Shown here: positions 57,446 to 64,000 of the stretch, in pieces
Numbering within the stretch: position 1 is the first letter of the stretch
Layout: every line of letters begins with the position of its first letter
Assembly (NCBI GenBank): GCA_937132065.1
Contig: CAKZNT010000092.1
Coordinates: 36,519 to 100,518 of the forward strand
DNA: 64,000 bases
Reading direction: 5' to 3'
From: an uncultured Loktanella sp.
GTDB taxonomy: Bacteria; Pseudomonadota; Alphaproteobacteria; Rhodobacterales; Rhodobacteraceae
The notes under the pieces: model-generated
The model's database searches: none
The model's input: the letters and a program-made list of their open reading frames with translations, nothing else
What the model was told of the DNA's origin: nothing
Program-made: the position numbers and the translations under genes

Positions 57446-58870
57446 TTAGGCTCTGCGATGCCCCAATTTACGAATAGCGTCAACGACTGAGCTGACCTTA
57501 CTTCCCTTGGAGCCTTTGACCAAAACAACATCGCCCGCATCAATCAGGCGGCGGATTTCCACGGCCATTTCACTGGCCTGCGCGACCCATTCGCCCTTTT
57601 GCGCTTCGGGCAGGGCATCAAAGAGATGCTGCATGCGTGGCCCGACACAGTGAATAATATCAAGGGCTTGCAGATGCGGATCATGGGCAATTGCGCGGTG
57701 CATCTCGAACTCTGCGGGGCCAAGCTCAAGCATATCGCCCAAAATCGCAATGCGGCGGCCCTTAACAATGCGGCCCACGTCATCACGCGGTTTGGCCGCT
57801 GCGAGAATTTCAAGCGAAGCCGTCATCGACGTCGGATTTGCATTAAACGCGTCATCAATCAGATCAATCGTGTCATCTGCAACCGCAGGGTCAAGGACCA
57901 CAATCTCGCGCGTGCCCCGCCCACCCGGGGGAACCCAATTCGCAAGGTCCATCGCCGCTTGCATCGGATCTGCGCCCAATGCGCCCACGACCGCCAGAAC
58001 GCCAACTGCGTTCATCGCAAAATGTCGCCCCGGAACCGCGAGTTTAAACAGGTAGTCGACACCGTCATGCGCCACGCTCACAACCGTCACTTGATCGGTG
58101 AGACGCACATCCTTTGCCGTCCAGTCATCGCCATGCGCGCCAAACATGATCGCGTCTGCGCGCCTTTCCTTGGCGGCATCGCGCAAAATCTGGACAGTCG
58201 GGATATCAGCATTCAGCACCGCAATCCCGCCAGCGACCAGCCCGTCAAGGATCGCGGCCTTTTCAACGGCAATCTGCGCGACACTCTCAAAGGCCTCGAG
58301 ATGGGCGGCGGCTACCGTGGTGATCATCGCGACATGGGGGGCGGCCAACCGCGCCAACGGGCCAATCTCGCCCGGATGGTTCATCCCGATCTCGATAACG
58401 GCAAATTCGGTATCCGCAGGCATCCGCGCAAGCGTCAGCGGCACACCCCAGTGGTTGTTATAAGAGGCCTCGGCCACATGCGTGCGCCCTTGCGGGGCGA
58501 GCACGGTGCGTAGCATTTCTTTGGTTGACGTCTTGCCGACCGACCCCGTGACGCCAACCACCTTGGCCTGCGTGCGTGCGCGGGCTGCAACCGCGAGTTT
58601 CTCCAATGCGTCCAGCACGTTATCAACAACAAGCAGTGGCGCGTCATCTGCCACCCCGTCAGGGCGATGTGTGACAAGGGCAGCCGCTGCGCCCTTTTCC
58701 AAGGCAAGTTTCACAAAGTCATGGCCATCACGCACGTCCTTGAGGGCAACGAACAAATCACCAGCCTTGATCGTGCGGGTGTCAATGGACACGCCCATCG
58801 CGGACCAGTTCGCACTGCTCTGCCCGCCCGTGGCGGCAACCGCCGCGTCAGAAGTCCAAAGTGCGCTCAT
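57446..58870 (-). CDS. murF: UDP-N-acetylmuramoyl-tripeptide--D-alanyl-D-alanine ligase
   Basis: Joins the D-Ala-D-Ala made by Ddl to the UDP-MurNAc-tripeptide. The 474 residues show VSIDTRTIKAGDLFVAL, the ATP loop GVTGSVGKTSTKEML, EIGMNHPGEI, DDAFNANPTSM and ILGDMLELG. The ATG overlaps the murE stop as ATGA, so the two are probably coupled. Confidence 0.96.
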   Translation of the reverse strand: MSALWTSDAAVAATGGQSSANWSAMGVSIDTRTIKAGDLFVALKDVRDGHDFVKLALEKGAAAALVTHRPDGVADDAPLLVVDNVLDALEKLAVAARARTQAKVVGVTGSVGKTSTKEMLRTVLAPQGRTHVAEASYNNHWGVPLTLARMPADTEFAVIEIGMNHPGEIGPLARLAAPHVAMITTVAAAHLEAFESVAQIAVEKAAILDGLVAGGIAVLNADIPTVQILRDAAKERRADAIMFGAHGDDWTAKDVRLTDQVTVVSVAHDGVDYLFKLAVPGRHFAMNAVGVLAVVGALGADPMQAAMDLANWVPPGGRGTREIVVLDPAVADDTIDLIDDAFNANPTSMTASLEILAAAKPRDDVGRIVKGRRIAILGDMLELGPAEFEMHRAIAHDPHLQALDIIHCVGPRMQHLFDALPEAQKGEWVAQASEMAVEIRRLIDAGDVVLVKGSKGSKVSSVVDAIRKLGHRRA

Positions 58871-60375
58871 ATCCGCCCCTCCAATGCGGCCACGGCCACA
58901 CTTGCCTGCTCGACATCATCAAACGGAAGGGTGACGTCACCGACAACCTGCCCGCTCTCGTGCCCCTTGCCCGAAATCAAAAGTGCATCACCCGCACCAA
59001 GCGCATCAATGCCACGCAAAATTGCTTCGGCGCGATCACCGACCTCGGTGACGCTCGGCGTGCCAACACCGTTCAACGCGCCAGCCATCACAGCCGCGCG
59101 GATCGACGCAGGGTCTTCAGAGCGCGGATTGTCATCGGTCACAATGACCACATCGGCAAATTCTGCCGCCGCCGCCCCCATCAAGGGGCGTTTGCCGACA
59201 TCGCGGTCACCCCCTGCCCCGACAATCGCAACCAATCGGCCCATCACATGTGGGCGCATCGCCTTGAGCGCCGTCGCAATCGCCGCTGGGGTATGGGCGT
59301 AATCGACAAAGACAGACGCGCCATTCTCGCGGCGCGCCGCTAGTTCCATACGGCCCCGCACCGTCGAAAGATGTGGCAGGGTCTCGAATACATCATGCGC
59401 ATCAGCGCCCGCCGCAATCACAAGGCCAGCGGCCAGCAGGATGTTATCGGCCTGAAAGCCGCCAATCAGGTTCAGGCGGGCCTGATGGGGCTTGCCTTGC
59501 CATGTGAATAAAATGTCTTGGCCCGTTGCATCGAACCGCTGCCCTGTCAGGCGCAACCGCGCATCCGCGTGGCGGCCAACGCCAATCACCTCTTGGCCAC
59601 GATCCGTGCAAATGCTGGCAACCTGCGGCCCTTTCGGGTCATCAAGATTAACAACCGCCACCGCATCGTCAGCAAGGACACGGGTGAAAAGCCCCATCTT
59701 TGCGGCAAAATACGCCTCGAAGGTTTCGTGATAATCAAGGTGGTCTTGGGTGAAATTGGTAAACGCCGCCGCCGTCAAAAGCGCACCATCAAGCCTGCGT
59801 TGATCCAGCCCGTGCGACGAGGCCTCCATTGCAACATGTGTCACGCCCTCGGCCTTTGCTTGGGCCATGACGCGGTGCAATGTGATCGGTTCTGGCGTTG
59901 TATGCTTTAGGGGATGGGTCCACGCCCCCTCGACACCCGTTGTGCCCAGGTTCACGCCAGCGATTTGCATTTCCTCCCAGATCTGGCGGGCAAATGTGCT
60001 CACGGAGGTTTTGCCATTTGTGCCTGTGACCGCAACAACCGTGCTCGGGTGAGGACCAAACCAAAGGCTCGCGGTCTGGGCAAGCGCTTGACGGGGGTCT
60101 TGGGCGACGATCAACGCCGCATTCGCCGCCGCGATCTCGTCTGCGGCGAGCGCCGCGCCTTGTGCATCCGTCAAAATTGCTGTCGCACCTTGGGCCAATG
60201 CCTTGCCAATGAACGCAGCGCCATGCACCGCCACACCAGGAAGGGCGGCAAAGAGCATGCCCTCTTTCACCGCGCGGCTATCAACCGTCAGCCCCGAAAT
60301 CTGTGCCTCGCGGCCCCCTGCAGCCCGCAGGCCCAACTCGGTCAGTGTCATTGTCATTTGGCCCATATCACCCAT
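58867..60375 (-). CDS. murE: UDP-MurNAc-tripeptide synthetase (meso-diaminopimelate-adding)
   Basis: Adds the third stem residue. The 502 residues contain GLTVDSRAVKEGMLFAALPG, the ATP loop AVTGTNGKTSVSTFARQ, EASSHGLDQRR, FTNFTQDHLDYH, and TDDNPRSEDP; the DNPR motif marks specificity for meso-diaminopimelate rather than lysine. Several ATG codons lie close together (60375, 60366, 60357 region), so the start may be a few codons shorter. It follows ftsI after 5 bp. Confidence 0.95.
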   Translation of the reverse strand: MGDMGQMTMTLTELGLRAAGGREAQISGLTVDSRAVKEGMLFAALPGVAVHGAAFIGKALAQGATAILTDAQGAALAADEIAAANAALIVAQDPRQALAQTASLWFGPHPSTVVAVTGTNGKTSVSTFARQIWEEMQIAGVNLGTTGVEGAWTHPLKHTTPEPITLHRVMAQAKAEGVTHVAMEASSHGLDQRRLDGALLTAAAFTNFTQDHLDYHETFEAYFAAKMGLFTRVLADDAVAVVNLDDPKGPQVASICTDRGQEVIGVGRHADARLRLTGQRFDATGQDILFTWQGKPHQARLNLIGGFQADNILLAAGLVIAAGADAHDVFETLPHLSTVRGRMELAARRENGASVFVDYAHTPAAIATALKAMRPHVMGRLVAIVGAGGDRDVGKRPLMGAAAAEFADVVIVTDDNPRSEDPASIRAAVMAGALNGVGTPSVTEVGDRAEAILRGIDALGAGDALLISGKGHESGQVVGDVTLPFDDVEQASVAVAALEGRI

Positions 60376-60380
60376 ACGTA

Positions 60381-62165
60381 TCAGTTTGAGGTGAGTGTTA
60401 CACCGATCGGCTCTTGGGTGTCCACTTGTGGTCGCAATCCCAAGAGAGGCGCGACGCGGCGGATCATCTCTGCGGCCACAGGCACAGCCGTCCAGCCCGC
60501 GGTGCGGCGGGGCCGTGCGCCCGAGTTCTCGGATGGCTCGTCGAAGGTCACGATCAACACATACTTGGGGTCATTGGCCGGGAACACAGAGGCAAATGTC
60601 GCGATGACCTTGTCCTTGTAATAGCCGCCGCCGTTCTCCTTTGGCTTGTCAGCCGAGCCAGTCTTGCCGCCAACCTCATAGCCCGCGACCTCGCCAAACG
60701 AGGCCGTGCCGCGTTCAACAACTTGGCGCAGCATCGAGCGGGAACGGGCACTGATTTCAGAGCGGATGATACGCGGTCCATTCTGGGGTGTTTCACGCTT
60801 GAGCAAGGTCGGATAAACCCGCGTGCCACCATTCAAGATCGACGAATAAGCCGCCGCAAGGTGCAGCGGGGACGACGAAAGACCATGGCCGTAAGAGATT
60901 GTCATTGTTGACAATTCTGACCAATTTCGCGGCAAAAGCGGCGCGCCGGACGGGGCCTCTTGCAACTCAACTGGGGTCGCTTCCATAAAGCCGAGTTCAC
61001 GCAAAAACGACTGCTGGCGCTCCGCGCCGATTTCCATCGCAATGCGGGCCGTGCCGATGTTGGACGACTTCACGATCACGTCCGTGGCCGAAAGCTGCGG
61101 ACCATAATCATGGAAATCACGAATGCGGAATTTGCCCCATTGCAGCGGGCCACGCGTATTGATCAGCGTATCGGGATTGATCAGACCCAGCTCCATCGAC
61201 TGCGCGACGGCAAAAATCTTGAAGGTCGAACCAAGCTCGTAAACCCCCTGCACCGCGCGGTTAAACAACGGGCTGTCGGACTGATCCCCCGTTAGCAAAA
61301 CCTGCGGGCGGTCATTGGGGTCAAAGTCGGGCAAAGACGCCATCGAAATGATTTCACCCGTGTGCAAATCCATCAAGACAGAGGCCGCGCCCTTGGCGTT
61401 CATAATCGACATGCCGCCCGCCAATACCTCTTCGGCGGCGGCTTGAATCGTCAGGTCAATCGACAGCTCCAGCGGTGCACCCTCATTGGCAGGGTCACGC
61501 AGATAATCATCAAACTTGCGCTCGATCCCTGCAACCCCAATCACTTCGGCGCTCGCAACACCCTCGCGGCCATAAGAGGCGCCGCCAAGAATATGAGAGG
61601 CAATCGCGCCATTAGGATAGAGGCGCATTTCGCGCGGGCCAAACACCAAACCGGGGCTACCGATATCATGCACCGCCTGCATCTGCTCGGGGCTTAACTG
61701 CCTCCGAATCCACACAAATTTACGCGATCCCGTGAAATCCTTGATCAGGTCATCCGCGTCCAACTCAGGAAAGATGACCGCCAGTTCACGCGCCGCGCGG
61801 GTCGGATCAACCATATCGCGAGGATGCGCATAAAGCGAATGCGTCTCGAGGTTCGTTGCCAGAATACGACCGTTGCGGTCGGTAATGTCGGCGCGCTGGC
61901 CAATGATCGGGCTGCCAATGGACGCGGCTTGCGGCTCCTCGGGGGCACTGCCCGCAAGCGCACCCATGCGCACACCAATCGCGCCATAGGCAATCGCAAA
62001 CGCAGCCCCCATCACAAGAAGACGACCCTCGGCGCGCAGGCGCGAACGGTCGCGCACATCCTCACGGCGCAAACGAACGTTTTCGGCCTCGATCGCATCA
62101 GGGTTCTCGCCCTTTTCACGGGCCTTCAGAATGCGGGCAAGCGGGCGCAGGGGCGTGCGGATCAT
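60381..62165 (-). CDS. ftsI: Septal penicillin-binding protein FtsI (PBP3-type transpeptidase)
   Basis: Class B transpeptidase that cross-links septal peptidoglycan, with one membrane helix at about residues 50-70 (LLVMGAAFAIAYGAIGV) and the rest periplasmic. The 594 residues include the dimerisation domain (GQRADITDRNGRILATNL) and transpeptidase motifs: STFK in YELGSTFKIFAV with the acylated Ser, SSN in VKSSNIGTARIA, and KTGS in GGKTGSADKP. The ATG overlaps the ftsL stop as ATGA. Confidence 0.97.
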   Translation of the reverse strand: MIRTPLRPLARILKAREKGENPDAIEAENVRLRREDVRDRSRLRAEGRLLVMGAAFAIAYGAIGVRMGALAGSAPEEPQAASIGSPIIGQRADITDRNGRILATNLETHSLYAHPRDMVDPTRAARELAVIFPELDADDLIKDFTGSRKFVWIRRQLSPEQMQAVHDIGSPGLVFGPREMRLYPNGAIASHILGGASYGREGVASAEVIGVAGIERKFDDYLRDPANEGAPLELSIDLTIQAAAEEVLAGGMSIMNAKGAASVLMDLHTGEIISMASLPDFDPNDRPQVLLTGDQSDSPLFNRAVQGVYELGSTFKIFAVAQSMELGLINPDTLINTRGPLQWGKFRIRDFHDYGPQLSATDVIVKSSNIGTARIAMEIGAERQQSFLRELGFMEATPVELQEAPSGAPLLPRNWSELSTMTISYGHGLSSSPLHLAAAYSSILNGGTRVYPTLLKRETPQNGPRIIRSEISARSRSMLRQVVERGTASFGEVAGYEVGGKTGSADKPKENGGGYYKDKVIATFASVFPANDPKYVLIVTFDEPSENSGARPRRTAGWTAVPVAAEMIRRVAPLLGLRPQVDTQEPIGVTLTSN

Positions 62166-62521
62166 AGCGAATCCTCCCCTGCTGGCACGGGCGCACTATC
62201 CACCTCGATGGGCACGATAATCGGCAAAATGTCGGGGATCGGATAGATGATCTGGTCCACACGACCAAATGCATCAGGCATCAACGGCAACAAGCCAAGA
62301 CGTTCAAAGTTCAACTCGGCCAGATCAGACAGACGGTCGGGACGGTTCAAATACGCCCACTCGGCACGCAACATGCCCAAGCGTTCGTGATTAGCGCCGA
62401 TTTGGGCATGCAGGCTACGCACTTCGGACAGGGTATCGCGGGTTTTGTAGTTTTCCTGATAGGACCAGAACGCGAGCGCCATCACAGCAAGGCCCGCCAA
62501 TACAAAAAGAATACTGCGCAT
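62162..62521 (-). CDS. ftsL: Cell division protein FtsL
   Basis: A 119-residue bitopic membrane protein that forms the FtsQLB complex activating FtsWI. One membrane helix at the very start (ILFVLAGLAVMALAFWSYQ) is followed by a coiled-coil stretch (RDTLSEVRSLHAQIGANHERLGMLRAEWAYL) and a family-typical NRPDRLSDLAELNFERLGL block. The C-terminal tail is Pro-rich. It begins directly after the rsmH stop with no gap and ends in an ATGA overlap with ftsI. Confidence 0.92.
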   Translation of the reverse strand: MRSILFVLAGLAVMALAFWSYQENYKTRDTLSEVRSLHAQIGANHERLGMLRAEWAYLNRPDRLSDLAELNFERLGLLPLMPDAFGRVDQIIYPIPDILPIIVPIEVDSAPVPAGEDSL

Positions 62522-63499
62522 CTATTTGCTCCCCTTATTCATCATCGGCATGCCCAGCTTGGCGGGATCAATCGCCTGTGCGGGGGCATCCGTGCGGATC
62601 GCCACGCGCAACTTCGCTGAGCGAGAGCGCGGGTTTTCATCCAGTTCTTGTGCGTCGGGGCCAATCGCCTTGCGCTTTTTAACCTCGAATGCGGCCACCT
62701 CTTGCACCACTTCGGGGGCATAACGGTTGGCATTGGCCATGCCGCCAGAGCGGGCCTGCAAAAACCGCTTTACCATGCGGTCTTCGACCGAATGAAACGT
62801 CACAACAGCCAACTGACCACCGGGTTTCAAGGCGCGCTCAGCGGCCATCAGCCCCTCGGCAAGCTCGCCATATTCGTTGTTTACCGCAATGCGCAGCGCT
62901 TGGAATGTGCGGGTCGCGGGGTGGGACTGGTTCGGCTTGGCGCGGGGCAAACAGCCCGCAACAATTGATGCCAACTGCAAGGTCGTTGTGAGCGGGCGAT
63001 TGGCAACAATGGCCTTGGCGATGCGACGCGACGCACGTTCCTCGCCGTAAAGATAAATGATCGACGCAATCTCGGCCTCATCCGCCTCATTGCAAATATC
63101 AGCTGCCGAGCGCCCCTCTTGCGACATGCGCATATCCAGCGGGCCGTCACGCATAAACGAAAAGCCACGTTCGGCAATATCAAGCTGCATCGAGGATACG
63201 CCCAGATCAAGCACAACGCCGTCCAAGTCACTGGCATATTGATCTAATTTCGAAAATTCGCCCTGCACCGTTTCAATGCGGTCGCCAAATCCGGCAATCC
63301 AGTCTGCCGCCATTTCAAACGCCAATGGGTCACGATCAACGCCGATCACCTTGTCCGCGCCCGCCGCCAGAAGTTCGCGGGTATAGCCGCCATTGCCGAA
63401 TGTGCCATCAAGCCAAACACCCGTGACAGGGGCAACCGCCGCAATAAGCGGGCGGATCAGAACGGGAATGTGGGGGGATGTTTCAGTGGCAGCTGACAT
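62522..63499 (-). CDS. rsmH: 16S rRNA (cytosine(1402)-N(4))-methyltransferase
   Basis: SAM-dependent enzyme (MraW) that methylates C1402 of 16S rRNA. The 325 residues have [15 protein letters not shown] at the start, the SAM loop [53 protein letters not shown] and the C-terminal [15 protein letters not shown]. It lies 9 bp after mraZ, at the head of the dcw cluster. Confidence 0.97.
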   Translation of the reverse strand: MSAATETSPHIPVLIRPLIAAVAPVTGVWLDGTFGNGGYTRELLAAGADKVIGVDRDPLAFEMAADWIAGFGDRIETVQGEFSKLDQYASDLDGVVLDLGVSSMQLDIAERGFSFMRDGPLDMRMSQEGRSAADICNEADEAEIASIIYLYGEERASRRIAKAIVANRPLTTTLQLASIVAGCLPRAKPNQSHPATRTFQALRIAVNNEYGELAEGLMAAERALKPGGQLAVVTFHSVEDRMVKRFLQARSGGMANANRYAPEVVQEVAAFEVKKRKAIGPDAQELDENPRSRSAKLRVAIRTDAPAQAIDPAKLGMPMMNKGSK

Positions 63500-63508
63500 C
63501 AGATTTCC

Positions 63509-64000
63509 CTACCCTGCATCCAAAAGTGAAAGAGGGTCAAAGTCTTCGCCCTGCGCATCCAGCCACGATGACATGTCATCCGCGACAGTCTCGGTAAAGG
63601 TCTCGGCCTTCCAGATTTCAAAGTGGTCGCCAACACCGCGGAAATACAATTCACCATCCTTGAGACCCAGCTTTTCGCGCTGGCGGATCGGCATGACCGT
63701 GCGCCCGTCCTTGTCGATCTCCATCTTCATGGATTGACCGATATAAAGGTGGGATAATTTCTTCTTTGCAGGGGAGCCCTTTGGCATCGCGTTGATCGAT
63801 GCGACCAGTGTGCCAAATTCCGCGACCGTATAGACGTGCAACTCGTTCTTGAGGTGGTCGCCATAAAGCAAATACATGCGGGGGTTCAGGCCTTCGGTCC
63901 ACTCGGGGTCTTGGGATTCGAGCACGCGACGAAAATCGGCAGGGATCGACATGCGCCCCTTACCGTCCACCTTTTGGGTGTGTTCGCCTGTAAAACTCAG
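63509..64000 (-). CDS. mraZ: Transcriptional regulator MraZ, 5'-truncated by window edge
   Basis: DNA-binding protein that forms rings and controls the dcw promoter in several bacteria. The visible part is 163 residues, open to the right edge; the frame reads FTGEHTQKVDGKGRMSIPA at the start, so only a few residues are missing. The two SpoVT-AbrB-like repeats are visible through DGKGRMSIPADFR and MEIDKDGRTVMPIRQR. The dcw promoter and MraZ boxes would lie beyond the window. Confidence 0.95.
   Translation of the reverse strand: MSFTGEHTQKVDGKGRMSIPADFRRVLESQDPEWTEGLNPRMYLLYGDHLKNELHVYTVAEFGTLVASINAMPKGSPAKKKLSHLYIGQSMKMEIDKDGRTVMPIRQREKLGLKDGELYFRGVGDHFEIWKAETFTETVADDMSSWLDAQGEDFDPLSLLDAG

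Overview
The window looks like a chromosome segment of a marine alphaproteobacterium of the Rhodobacteraceae (roseobacter group). The basis is GC-rich coding sequence, a complete minus-strand division and cell-wall (dcw) cluster with two DUF2484 genes between murC and murB, an NDUFA12-type complex I accessory gene beside DUF2155 and aat, aerobic cobaltochelatase genes cobS and cobT near bolA and a J-domain gene, and a very large RTX protein ending in a Hint domain. The genus cannot be fixed from sequence alone. I see no tRNA, rRNA, CRISPR array, insertion sequence or prophage.

Layout. 1-5 kb: the end of aat, then minus-strand DUF2155, NDUFA12-like, a RidA-family gene, clpX and clpP, and an MFS transporter. 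5-8 kb: a two-subunit molybdenum hydroxylase of the isoquinoline 1-oxidoreductase type, divergent from the transporter. 8-17 kb: one 2,927-residue RTX/Hint gene preceded by a 37-codon leader ORF. 17-25 kb: a class I glutamine amidotransferase-like hydrolase, malate synthase G, aminopeptidase N, a lytic-transglycosylase-like protein and gatB. 25-38 kb: a broken CorA/ZntB transporter gene, DUF4177, bolA, a J-domain gene, a membrane protein, an exported msrB, an ECF sigma/anti-sigma pair, cobS, an AT-richer orphan gene, cobT, an Xaa-Pro aminopeptidase, DUF427, a CLC channel and an FAD-linked oxidase.

38-64 kb: recN, bamD and lpxC, then the dcw cluster. In transcription order, from right to left, it reads mraZ (cut by the window edge), rsmH, ftsL, ftsI, murE, murF, mraY, murD, [BaiN-like gene on the opposite strand, MliC-like, DUF1801], ftsW, murG, murC, two DUF2484 genes, murB, ddl, ftsQ, ftsA, ftsZ, then a strong terminator. 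Many junctions are ATGA, GTGA or TAATG overlaps, so much of the cluster is probably translationally coupled. It supplies peptidoglycan precursors (MurB-G, Ddl, MraY), the septal synthase (FtsW/FtsI) and divisome assembly (FtsL/Q/A/Z). LpxC and BamD add outer-membrane biogenesis.

The points most worth a second look are: the 174-codon orphan gene between cobS and cobT, joined by ATGA on both sides so that exact removal would leave a normal cobS-cobT junction; four long modules in the RTX gene, three of them exactly 459 bp, two sharing an 87-bp identical stretch; a two-part intergenic element (hairpin plus three GTGCAC hexamers at an 11-bp period) found at two sites 39 kb apart; a 14-bp perfect inverted repeat before msrB; and a duplicated motif before ftsZ.
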